DNA of 64,000 nucleotides from Pseudarthrobacter cellobiosi (GTDB taxonomy: Bacteria > Actinomycetota > Actinomycetes > Actinomycetales > Micrococcaceae): assembly GCF_023913755.1 (NCBI RefSeq), contig NZ_JAMXBJ010000050.1, positions 574,610-638,609 of the forward strand, given 5' to 3'. Under the pieces are notes generated by a model. It was not told the origin of the DNA. It did not search any database and was given only the letters and a program-made list of their open reading frames with translations. Shown piece after piece: positions 57,657 to 64,000 of this stretch. The stretch's first letter is position 1, and each line of letters starts with the position of its first letter. Position numbers and translations under genes: made by a program.

Positions 57657-58550
57657 TCAGGGAGCCAGCATCTCCCCGAGTTTGCGGATTCCCCGCTCCA
57701 ACCGGGCCCCGGGAGAGTCGTCCGCTGCGGTCGTCGGGGAGTCGGCAGGCGCCGTGCTGACACCAGCGTTGATTCCTTCTACGGCGAGGACGCTGAGCCG
57801 CTGCAGCACTGGAACGGCGTCATCAGCCTGCTCCGCCGGGAGGTCGGACTCAACCGTGAAAATGCCTGCCGAGGTCTCTACGGTAGCCGTCCAGGGCGCC
57901 TGCCTGCTGACCAGCAGCTTCCCCTTGTTCTGACCGGCGATCTGTTCGGAGTTCTGCTGGGCGTCCTGACCCGACTGCTTCTCGGCGTCCGCGGGATGCT
58001 GTTCCACGATGGTTGCATAGTGTTGCCCATCGGTCAGGTGCATTTCCACCGCCGGCCGCCCATTCAGCGTTATGGCATTGGCGCTCCGGACGTGGAAGCC
58101 GAGTGACGCCAGTTCCGGACAGACCCAGCCTTCAGAGCGTAGGGCCAACAATTGCGGAGCACTGATCTCCCTGCCGTCGGCCGGTAGCTGGGCCGTATGC
58201 TGCACCAGGCTCCCGCTGATGGCCGTTTGGGCGACAGGCAGGCTGTCCCCCGCCAGCGCAAACGCGCTGACGGCAAGAATTCCAGCGGCTGCGGCTGTCC
58301 CGCCGGCTGCGAGTGCCAGGACCCTCGCAGCCCGGTACTGGCTCGGGGCTGGCTCGGCCGCTGCCGCCAGCAGCTGCGTCCTGACCAGCAGCCGGGCCGT
58401 CAGGTCCTCGCTGGCAGGCGGCACGGCCGCGTCACGGAGCCGCTCGATGTACTGGCGTTCACGCTTCAGCGCCGCTGCACATTCTGCGCAGGTCTGCACA
58501 TGGTCGGCACCGCGGTGATGCCGGCGGCCGAATGGGTTCTGGGGCGTCAT
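57657..58550 (-). CDS. anti-sigma factor (zinc-binding, membrane-anchored; RseA-like)
   Basis: Protein of 297 residues that by position controls SigE. The N-terminal cytoplasmic part has the ZAS motif His17-x3-Cys21-x2-Cys24 in DHVQTCAECAAAL. One transmembrane segment at about residues 74-100 is ARVLALAAGGTAAAAGILAV. The outer domain of about 190 residues includes QLLALRSEGWVCPELASLGF and a Gln/Asn-rich stretch. It starts 8 bp after sigE ends, so the two are co-expressed. I took the ATG at 58550 because longer frames run inside sigE. Long for an anti-sigma factor; the outer domain may sense envelope stress. Confidence 0.85.
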   Translation of the reverse strand: MTPQNPFGRRHHRGADHVQTCAECAAALKRERQYIERLRDAAVPPASEDLTARLLVRTQLLAAAAEPAPSQYRAARVLALAAGGTAAAAGILAVSAFALAGDSLPVAQTAISGSLVQHTAQLPADGREISAPQLLALRSEGWVCPELASLGFHVRSANAITLNGRPAVEMHLTDGQHYATIVEQHPADAEKQSGQDAQQNSEQIAGQNKGKLLVSRQAPWTATVETSAGIFTVESDLPAEQADDAVPVLQRLSVLAVEGINAGVSTAPADSPTTAADDSPGARLERGIRKLGEMLAP

Positions 58551-58558
58551 GGTGCCGA

Positions 58559-59176
58559 TCAGAGGATGCTGGCGATGCGCGGCAGCGAAAGCTTCGGCTT
58601 GCGTCCTTGCTGAGGCCTGGGATCGCGGTGGGCCAGCTTTTCGCGCAGCATGGTCCGGCCCCGGTGGATACGGGAACGGACGGTGCCCAGTTTGACGCCG
58701 AGGGCAGCGGCCACTTCGTCGTAGGACAGGCCTTCCAGGTCGCAAAGCACGACGGCGGCGCGGAAGTCCGGGGGCAGCTCTTCCAAGGCAGCCTGCACAT
58801 CGAGGTCCAGGTTGTTCAGTTCAAAGCTCTGTTCCGGTCCGGGCTCCCGCCCGGGGATCCGGGATTCGGCGTCATCGGCCAGCGCGTCAAACCGAATGCG
58901 GGTTTTCCGGCGCGCCTGGTCCAGGAACAGGTTGGTGGTAATGCGGTGCAGCCAGCCATCGAGTGTCCCCGGCTTGAAATTCTCCAGTGACCGGAAGACG
59001 CGGACGAACACCTCCTGGGTGAGGTCCTCGGCGTCGAACTTGTTCCCCGTCAGGCGGTACGCCAGCCGGTAGACCTTGGCGGAGTGGTTGGCCACCACTT
59101 CCTCCCAGGTGGGCCTGATCCATACAGCGGCGGAATCTTGCGCCGCAGGGACAGGTGCCATACCTGATGCTGACAT
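58559..59176 (-). CDS. sigE: ECF RNA polymerase sigma factor SigE
   Basis: ECF sigma factor of 205 residues. Region 2 is YRLAYRLTGNKFDAEDLTQE and VFVRVFRSLENFKPGTLDGW; region 4 is LPPDFRAAVVLCDLEGLSYD and EVAAALGVKLGTVRSRIHRG. The identification as SigE rests on the neighbours: an anti-sigma factor and tatB downstream, an O-methyltransferase divergent upstream. Expected to direct the envelope and oxidative stress response once the anti-sigma factor is removed. I could not assign its own promoter in the 227-bp gap before the methyltransferase gene. Confidence 0.93.
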   Translation of the reverse strand: MSASGMAPVPAAQDSAAVWIRPTWEEVVANHSAKVYRLAYRLTGNKFDAEDLTQEVFVRVFRSLENFKPGTLDGWLHRITTNLFLDQARRKTRIRFDALADDAESRIPGREPGPEQSFELNNLDLDVQAALEELPPDFRAAVVLCDLEGLSYDEVAAALGVKLGTVRSRIHRGRTMLREKLAHRDPRPQQGRKPKLSLPRIASIL

Positions 59177-59403
59177 CGTCCACTCCCGTCGTGGATTGCT
59201 ATCGCCCGGATACTGTTGACATCTCTGGTTCGGCGCCGATCACCTCATGGATGACCGGATATCCATCATTTCAAAGTTGGCTGGGAATTTCCTGACCGGG
59301 GCGGTTCTTCAGCCAGAGGCACAACGATTCCCTTCCGCGGCTGGCACCCCCGCACACAGTAGGCTGTACTAAACACTCCCCTGCCGCCCAGAAAGCGAAT
59401 CAC

Positions 59404-60036
59404 ATGAGCGCCGACAAATCCACGAGCTGGTCCTATGCAGAAGATCTGCCCGCAGAGGATGAGGTTATGCTTCGTGCCAGGGAGCGCTCCTTCGAACTGG
59501 GCGTGACGCCCATCGGCGCAGGTGTTGGTGCGGTCCTGACGGTGTTGGCTGCGGGTTCGAAGGCTCAGACCGCCGTCGAAATCGGCACAGGCGCAGGTGT
59601 CTCGGGGGTTTGCATCCTGCGGGGGCTCGGACCGCAGGCCGTGCTGACCACCATCGACGTGGACGTCGAACATCTGAAGGCGGCACGTGAAGCCTTTTCG
59701 GAGGCCGGCAGTCCGGCCAACCGCACCCGTACTATTTCCGGCCGCGCCGGGGATGTCCTGCCGCGCCTGACCGACTCCGCTTATGACCTGGTGTTTGTCG
59801 ACGCCGACAAGCCCGGCCTGCCCGGCTACGTGGAACAGGCCGTCCGGCTCCTGAAGGCCGGCGGGCTGCTCATCATCAATGACGCACTGGACAAGGACCG
59901 CGTGGCCAACCCGGCCGTCCGGGAGTCCAATACGGTGGTGCTCCGCCAGGTGGGCAAGGCAATCCGCGACGACGACCGCCTGGCGTCCGCGATGCTTCCC
60001 ACGGGCGACGGCCTGCTGGTCGCGGTTAAGAAGTAG
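59404..60036 (+). CDS. SAM-dependent O-methyltransferase
   Basis: Class I methyltransferase of 210 residues of the CCoAOMT-like O-methyltransferase_3 family. The SAM motif is TAVEIGTGAGVSGVCILRGL. The metal and SAM segments YDLVFVDADKPGLPGYVEQA and GGLLIINDALDKDRVANPA are present. It is divergent from sigE, the same arrangement as Rv1220c and sigE. Substrate unknown. A perfect 15-bp hairpin terminator follows. Confidence 0.9.
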   Translation: MSADKSTSWSYAEDLPAEDEVMLRARERSFELGVTPIGAGVGAVLTVLAAGSKAQTAVEIGTGAGVSGVCILRGLGPQAVLTTIDVDVEHLKAAREAFSEAGSPANRTRTISGRAGDVLPRLTDSAYDLVFVDADKPGLPGYVEQAVRLLKAGGLLIINDALDKDRVANPAVRESNTVVLRQVGKAIRDDDRLASAMLPTGDGLLVAVKK

Positions 60037-60052
60037 ATCCACAGGAAATAAG

Positions 60053-60086
60053 CCAGGGTCCGCAGCCGGTTGGCTGCGGACCCTGG
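60053..60086 (+). terminator. perfect 15-bp terminator hairpin
   Basis: CCAGGGTCCGCAGCC (60053-60067) and GGCTGCGGACCCTGG (60072-60086) are exact inverted copies around GGTT. It lies between the convergent methyltransferase and DUF3117 genes. The T-run is poor on the plus side, but the stem is very stable. Confidence 0.8.
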
Positions 60087-60119
60087 CCCTGCGGGATTAT
60101 TCGGCAACGCCGAACAGGA

Positions 60120-60287
60120 TTATTCAGTCACGCCGACGAGGCATTCCTTGAGGTTGGCCGCCTCCGCAGCGTTCAGTTCCACCACAAGCCGTCCGCCGCC
60201 TTCGAGCGGTACGCGCATTATCAGGCTGCGGCCCTCTTTGGTGACTTCCATAGGGCCGTCGCCGGTGCGTGGTTTCATAGCCGCCAT
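60120..60287 (-). CDS. DUF3117 small protein
   Basis: Conserved actinobacterial protein of 55 residues, MAAMKPRTGDGPMEVTKEGR at the N-terminus followed by MRVPLEGGGRLVVELNAAEA. Family length is about 55, which supports the ATG at 60287; GGAGGGG lies about ten bases upstream. An ATG at 60305 in frame would be on the ribosome site itself. The function is unknown. The isolated gene is transcribed towards the O-methyltransferase. Confidence 0.93.
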   Translation of the reverse strand: MAAMKPRTGDGPMEVTKEGRSLIMRVPLEGGGRLVVELNAAEAANLKECLVGVTE

Positions 60288-60522
60288 GAGGAATTTCCCC
60301 TCCATTTAGTCCCAGGACATATCAGCCCGGATGGGCTGTGTCCGCATGGTCAAATCAAGCCGCTATGGCGGCCCGTACTGATGCCGCCATGGCTGAACAT
60401 TTCTGAATGCTTTTTGTCCCTGCTTACTTACTATTATCCCGTAATGACCCGCACGTAGCTAATCGATGGACATTTACGGCCGCGTCGGATTCCCCAATCC
60501 ACCGGCCAGGCGCCGCCCGCGA

Positions 60523-61770
60523 TCACGGCGGATAATCGCCGCCTCCCGGAAGCTGCGCCCAAGCCCACAGCCAGACGATCCACACGATCTGGAGCAGGAC
60601 AAACATTGTCAGGACCGTGCCGCGGTATGCCTTCGACCGGGACAAGAGCGCGGCAGCCAGGGCCAACGGGAACAGCGGGAGCAGCATCCGGAAAGTACTG
60701 GTCTGGGGGTGGAGGAACACCAGGAGGTAGCCCATGTAGCAGGCGCACCACAGGCGCATTTCCACACCAAGCCGGACCACCGGCGGGGAGAACAGCAGGA
60801 GCGCAAAGAGGCCCGCAAAGACGAATGGCGCCACGATCCCCAGGACGGGGCCAAAGAGGTCGACGCCGGCGTCGAACCAGGGCTTGAAGGGCACCAGGTC
60901 ACGGCCGCGCCACACTGTTTCGGTTTTGGTATACGCCTCAATATCTCCGGTGGCGGCCCAGGCCGCTGCCGGCCACAGCAGTGCCGAGGCCCCGCACACC
61001 ACGGTTAGGCCCGCCAGGGAGGCCAGCTCCCCGAGGCTGTGGGTGCCCGGCCGCTCCTCGCGCCCCCGTTCGACCAGTCGCCAGAGGAAGAGAAGCCCCA
61101 CCATGGCGGCAAAGGGAACGCCCACGGGTCGGGAGAGGCACAGCAGCAGGACCACCGGCATGGCAACGAAATAATGACGCCTGATGACGAGCAGCAGGGC
61201 GGTGGCCAGCAGGAAAACGGTCAGCGGCTCCGCGTACGGGACCTGGAGAATGGCGGACACCGGAAAGGTCGCGAAGAATGCCACGCCCCAAAGCGCCGCA
61301 GTGTGCGAAGCCTTGTGCCTGAACAGGCAGTACAAAACCAGCGCCGCACCCAACCCCGCCAGCATGGCGACGACCGTCAGCGCCGCGGCAGGGCTGATTC
61401 CGGTCAGGCCTGCGAGCGCACGGCCCAGGGCCGGGAAGAGCGGATAGAAGGCCCACGCATTTTCCTGCACGTTGCCGGCGGCATCCGTTGGAAGCGGTGA
61501 GGGATAACCGTCGGTGACGATCCGGCCGTACCATCGCGCATCCCAGATATTGATGAAGTTCCAGTAGTCAGGGACGGCCGGAAACCACGGGTTGGGCCCT
61601 TGGTGCAGGGCTGCTGCCATAAAGATGCAGGCGCTGACCAGCCGGGCAATGGCGTAGAGGGCGGCAACCTGCAGCCACCAGGGCCAGCGTTGGACCGCCC
61701 ACATGGCGCGGGCGCCGAATGCGGTGATCAACGCCGTCGGGCCCGTCCGGTCCCCCGTGTCAGTGCTCAA
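60523..61770 (-). CDS. PIG-V-like membrane mannosyltransferase
   Basis: Integral membrane protein of 415 residues with about ten hydrophobic segments. The first loop carries NFINIWDARWYGRIVTDGYP, matching the WDxxWY acidic motif of the GPI mannosyltransferase 2 (PIG-V) family, and AFYPLFPALGRALAGLTGI follows. Such bacterial enzymes use polyprenyl-phosphate mannose outside the membrane. The TTG at 61770 is preferred because GGAGG lies six bases upstream; it overlaps the DivIVA-like gene by 11 bp. An ATG at 61704 (MWAVQRWPWW) is the alternative. Acceptor unknown; a cell-wall glycolipid or glycoprotein is plausible. Confidence 0.82.
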   Translation of the reverse strand: MSTDTGDRTGPTALITAFGARAMWAVQRWPWWLQVAALYAIARLVSACIFMAAALHQGPNPWFPAVPDYWNFINIWDARWYGRIVTDGYPSPLPTDAAGNVQENAWAFYPLFPALGRALAGLTGISPAAALTVVAMLAGLGAALVLYCLFRHKASHTAALWGVAFFATFPVSAILQVPYAEPLTVFLLATALLLVIRRHYFVAMPVVLLLCLSRPVGVPFAAMVGLLFLWRLVERGREERPGTHSLGELASLAGLTVVCGASALLWPAAAWAATGDIEAYTKTETVWRGRDLVPFKPWFDAGVDLFGPVLGIVAPFVFAGLFALLLFSPPVVRLGVEMRLWCACYMGYLLVFLHPQTSTFRMLLPLFPLALAAALLSRSKAYRGTVLTMFVLLQIVWIVWLWAWAQLPGGGDYPP

Positions 61771-62164
61771 CGCCGGCCTCCGGGCGCGCCGCCCGTTCCG
61801 TTTCCAGCAGCCGTGCCCGGAGCCTGCCCATTTCTTCGTCTTTTGCCGCGATCTGGTCCCGCAGTTCGTCGAGGACCTGGTCCACCTGGTCCATCCGGTA
61901 CCCACGCAGGCCGAGGGAGAAGCGGACCCGGTCGACGTCGGCAGGTGCAGCGTCCGCGGGCAGCAGCACCGGCGGAAGGTTGGCGGGCGGCTGCCCGAAC
62001 CCCGGGTAGAGAATCGGATTCTCCGGGACCTCGGCGCCCGTGGCCGGTTCACTGCCCCGGCGGAGGCTGCGCTGAATGCCGCGGCGGCCACCGGCGCCTG
62101 CCCACAGGGTGGCGGCGATCAGCACGATGGCGAGGTAGACCAGGAAAAAACTCACAGCACCCAT
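61760..62164 (-). CDS. membrane-anchored DivIVA-domain protein
   Basis: Protein of 134 residues. The N-terminal helix VSFFLVYLAIVLIAATLWAG anchors it in the membrane. After a Pro-rich linker comes a DivIVA-like motif, VDRVRFSLGLRGYRMDQVDQ followed by VLDELRDQIAAKDEEMGRLR, which continues as a short coiled coil. This is the form found near the LOG-family gene in many actinobacteria. It may mark curved membrane or the growth zone, by analogy with DivIVA. ATG at 62164; a GTG three codons later is possible. Its end overlaps the mannosyltransferase start. Confidence 0.88.
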   Translation of the reverse strand: MGAVSFFLVYLAIVLIAATLWAGAGGRRGIQRSLRRGSEPATGAEVPENPILYPGFGQPPANLPPVLLPADAAPADVDRVRFSLGLRGYRMDQVDQVLDELRDQIAAKDEEMGRLRARLLETERAARPEAGVEH

Positions 62165-62187
62165 CGTGCCAGATATGGGCCGGCAGC

Positions 62188-62970
62188 CTATTCGGGCCGT
62201 TGCTCGCCGTTGGTGGGAACCGGGGGCGTCCCGTGCAGCACCAGTTGCACCGCTTCGGCGGGATCGTCCACCACCTGGATGAGGTCCAGGTCCTTTGCGG
62301 AGACCATTCCCTCGGCCACGAGGGTGCCCTTGATCCATTCGATCATCGGCCCCCAGAAGTCGACGCCGAGGAGCACGATCGGGAAGGAGGTCACCTTCCG
62401 GGTCTGGACCAGGACCATGGCTTCAAAGAGTTCATCCAATGTCCCGAGGCCGCCGGGAAGAACGATGAATCCCTGGGCATATTTGACGAACATGGTCTTC
62501 CGGGCGAAGAAGTAGCGGAAGTTGATGCCGAGGTCCACCCACTGGTTCAGGCCCTGCTCGAAGGGCAATTCGATGCCCAGGCCGACGGACACGCCGTTGC
62601 CTTCCACGGTGCCGCGGTTGGCGGCCTCCATGGAGCCCGGACCGCCGCCGGTGATGACGGCCACGCCCGCGGCTGCCAGCTTCCGGCCTACTTCCATGCC
62701 CATTTCGTAGTACGGGCTGCCGGGCTTGGTGCGCGCCGAGCCGAAAACACTGACGGCGGGCCCCAGATCGGCAAGCGCGCCGAACCCCTCGACGAACTCG
62801 CTCTGGATCCGGAGGACACGCCAAGGGTCTGAATGGACGAACTGTCCTGCGCCTTTGGTATCAAGCAAATGCTGGTCGGACATTTCCACAGCCGCCTGCT
62901 TGCGACGGAGTTCAAGGGGCCCCTTACGGCGCGGCTGGGAAGTTTTGGCCGGATCTGCGTTGATGCTCAT
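62188..62970 (-). CDS. LOG-family protein (TIGR00730; nucleotide 5'-monophosphate nucleosidase-like)
   Basis: Rossmann-fold protein of 260 residues of the lysine decarboxylase-like / LONELY GUY family, many of which release free cytokinin-type bases from nucleoside monophosphates. The motifs are VITGGGPGSMEAANRG and the signature FIVLPGGLGTLDELFEAMVL. The N-terminal 50 residues are basic and not part of the domain. It is the first gene of the LOG-DivIVA-mannosyltransferase unit (24 bp before the next gene). The older label 'lysine decarboxylase' is not supported. Confidence 0.92.
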   Translation of the reverse strand: MSINADPAKTSQPRRKGPLELRRKQAAVEMSDQHLLDTKGAGQFVHSDPWRVLRIQSEFVEGFGALADLGPAVSVFGSARTKPGSPYYEMGMEVGRKLAAAGVAVITGGGPGSMEAANRGTVEGNGVSVGLGIELPFEQGLNQWVDLGINFRYFFARKTMFVKYAQGFIVLPGGLGTLDELFEAMVLVQTRKVTSFPIVLLGVDFWGPMIEWIKGTLVAEGMVSAKDLDLIQVVDDPAEAVQLVLHGTPPVPTNGEQRPE

Positions 62971-63017
62971 CCCCCAAGGCTAATGCCAACGCCAGCGTGC
63001 CTGTGGCAGGTATCTCT

Positions 63018-63051
63018 TGAATCACGATCCGCGCGAACTTAGCGTGATTCA
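63018..63051. promoter_or_regulatory. 9-bp inverted repeat upstream of the glutamate-type ABC operon
   Basis: TGAATCACG (63018-63026) and CGTGATTCA (63043-63051) are exact inverted copies with a 16-base spacer. It lies 37-70 bp upstream of the ATPase start, between divergent genes. It could be an operator read by a dimer with widely spaced half-sites, or an RNA hairpin. Confidence 0.5.
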
Positions 63052-63074
63052 CCTCCTAACCAGCCAATGTTCGC

Positions 63075-63080
63075 TAGATT
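63075..63080 (+). promoter_or_regulatory. possible -10 box of a leaderless gluA-type transcript
   Basis: TAGATT at 63075-63080 ends seven bases before the ATG at 63088. No Shine-Dalgarno sequence precedes this ATG, so transcription may start at or next to it. A -35 box at normal spacing is not obvious. Confidence 0.4.
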
Positions 63081-63087
63081 CTTCTTT

Positions 63088-63843
63088 ATGACTACTCATG
63101 TGCCCGGCGATGCGCTCGTCTCCCTGAATGGTGTGAATAAGCATTACGGTCAGTTGCACGTTTTGAAGGACATCAATCTCCACGTCCGTAAGGGCGAAGT
63201 GGTGGTGGTCATTGGCCCGTCAGGCTCAGGAAAGTCCACGTTGTGCCGTGCCATCAACCGTCTGGAAACCATCGAAGGTGGCACCATCAGCATTGATGGA
63301 AAGGTGTTGCCGGAGGAGGGGAAGGAACTGGCCCAGCTCCGCGCCGACGTCGGGATGGTCTTTCAGTCCTTCAACCTCTTCGCGCACAAGACCATCCTTG
63401 AGAACGTGACGCTTGGTCCCATCAAAGTCAAAGGCGTTGCCAAGGCCCAGGCCGACAAGGAAGCCATGGCATTGCTGGAGCGCGTGGGCGTGGGTCACCA
63501 GGCCCCCAAACTCCCGGCGCAGCTCTCCGGCGGCCAGCAGCAACGGGTGGCCATCGCCCGCGCCCTGGCGATGAAACCAAAGGTCATGCTCTTTGATGAG
63601 CCCACCTCTGCGCTGGACCCCGAGATGATCAACGAGGTCCTCGACGTCATGATCCAGCTGGCCAAGGAAGGCATGACCATGGTTGTGGTCACGCACGAAA
63701 TGGGCTTCGCCCGGAAAGCCGCCGACCGCGTGGTTTTCATGGCGGATGGCCAGATCGTGGAGGATGCCAAGCCGGAAGAATTCTTCACCAACCCGAAGAG
63801 TGACCGCGCGAAGGACTTCCTGTCCAAGCTGCTCACCCACTGA
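63088..63843 (+). CDS. amino acid (glutamate-type) ABC transporter ATP-binding protein
   Basis: ABC ATPase of 251 residues. Walker A is GPSGSGKSTLCRAINRL, the Q-loop VGMVFQSFNLFAHKTI, the signature QLSGGQQQRVAIARALA, Walker B KVMLFDEPTSALDPE, and the switch His VVVTHEMGFARK. The order ATPase first, binding protein second matches gluA-gluB of corynebacteria. The ATG at 63088 (MTTHVPGDAL) is preferred over one at 63067, since the latter overlaps the promoter-like TAGATT. It is not the same operon as the transporter at 20963, though closely related. Confidence 0.93.
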   Translation: MTTHVPGDALVSLNGVNKHYGQLHVLKDINLHVRKGEVVVVIGPSGSGKSTLCRAINRLETIEGGTISIDGKVLPEEGKELAQLRADVGMVFQSFNLFAHKTILENVTLGPIKVKGVAKAQADKEAMALLERVGVGHQAPKLPAQLSGGQQQRVAIARALAMKPKVMLFDEPTSALDPEMINEVLDVMIQLAKEGMTMVVVTHEMGFARKAADRVVFMADGQIVEDAKPEEFFTNPKSDRAKDFLSKLLTH

Positions 63844-63916
63844 TTTTCCATCAACGAACACACACTCCAGTTCGCACCCAGGCCGTGACCCACGGCCGAT
63901 CAATGAAAGGAATGTC

Positions 63917-64000
63917 ATGAAGGCATTTATGACCCGCCGGAAGTCGTTCTTCGTGGCGGCTACTGCTGCCCTGGCGTTGTCCCTGAGCGCATGTGGCGGC
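63917..64000 (+). CDS. ABC transporter substrate-binding lipoprotein, N-terminal fragment (cut by window end)
   Basis: The ATG at 63917 follows GAAAGGAA. The 28 codons visible encode a basic start (MKAFMTRRKSF), a hydrophobic core (FVAATAALALSLS) and a lipobox ending in SACGG, so this is an exported lipoprotein. Being 73 bp after the ATPase gene, it is almost certainly the binding protein of a glutamate-type transporter (GluB-like). The rest lies outside the window. Confidence 0.85.
   Translation, partial: MKAFMTRRKSFFVAATAALALSLSACGG

Noticed and set aside
61758..62091. N-terminal extension of the mannosyltransferase to an ATG at 62091
   Set aside because: The extension is an out-of-frame reading of the DivIVA-like gene; a TTG with GGAGG at 61770 explains the start.
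62188..62970. Lysine decarboxylase
   Set aside because: The GGGPGSMEA and PGGLGTLDE motifs are those of LOG/TIGR00730 proteins; the decarboxylase label is a known misannotation.

Overview
The window is high-GC actinobacterial DNA, most like Arthrobacter/Pseudarthrobacter (Micrococcaceae). The grounds are the coproporphyrin-type haem genes, an AdnA/AdnB-type helicase-nuclease pair, DUF3107 and DUF3117 proteins, SigE/anti-sigma/TatB, frequent GTG and TTG starts, and dense ATGA/GTGA gene overlaps. About 57 protein genes, one pseudogene and one TPP riboswitch are supported. I saw no rRNA, tRNA, CRISPR array, insertion sequence or prophage. The nucleotide-level remarks are by eye; no database was searched.

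Region by region. 57-5948: UPF0182 membrane protein, secreted-side PDZ/Lon-like protease and a divergent putative zinc metalloprotease. 6008-7029: a broken and an intact RibD/dihydrofolate-reductase-family gene, which interrupt an otherwise conserved neighbourhood. 7160-20657: genome maintenance (metallopeptidase, UvrD2, NudC, a phosphotransferase-like protein, AdnB, AdnA, an alkyltransferase-like protein and a DnaQ-type exonuclease). 20963-23414: a polar amino acid ABC transporter, closed by a strong two-way terminator.

23540-35876 is a haem locus. It holds hemL, a flavin monooxygenase-like gene, hemB, hemD, hemC, hemH/cpfC, hemQ/chdC, a secreted protein of unknown role, cgoX and hemE on the minus strand, with hemA divergent. 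Together they encode every step from glutamyl-tRNA to haem by the coproporphyrin route. 35886-38853: MoeZ-like sulfurtransferase, TetR regulator, DUF3107 protein, a small membrane protein and a pterin dehydratase. 38926-42237: the thiamine genes thiG, thiS and thiO behind a TPP riboswitch, with thiE divergent.

42302-49193: RNB ribonuclease, DEAD-box RNA helicase, a solitary DNA methyltransferase, a PHP phosphoesterase and an aminopeptidase P. 49391-52695: a carbohydrate ABC transporter (binding protein and two permeases, no ATPase) with operator-like palindromes upstream. 52833-57145: a stress-type membrane protein, a PRC-barrel/MgtE-N/CBS protein, a DUF1003 protein and an Mrp ATPase. 57177-60287: TatB, anti-sigma factor, SigE, O-methyltransferase and a DUF3117 protein. 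60523-62970: a PIG-V-like mannosyltransferase, a membrane-anchored DivIVA-like protein and a LOG-family protein. 63088-64000: the start of a glutamate-type ABC transporter, cut by the window edge.

From memory of Mycobacterium tuberculosis gene order, two stretches resemble Rv3193c-Rv3211 (UPF0182 to DEAD helicase) and Rv1205-Rv1232c (LOG to MgtE-N), here brought close together. The points most worth a second look are: a perfect palindrome before hemQ; the unknown secreted protein inside the haem cluster, with a palindrome over its start codon; a phosphotransferase that lacks its metal-binding Asp; a 16-bp repeat array that runs through two convergent stop codons; the operon linking an alkyltransferase-like protein to AdnAB; and the solitary methyltransferase.
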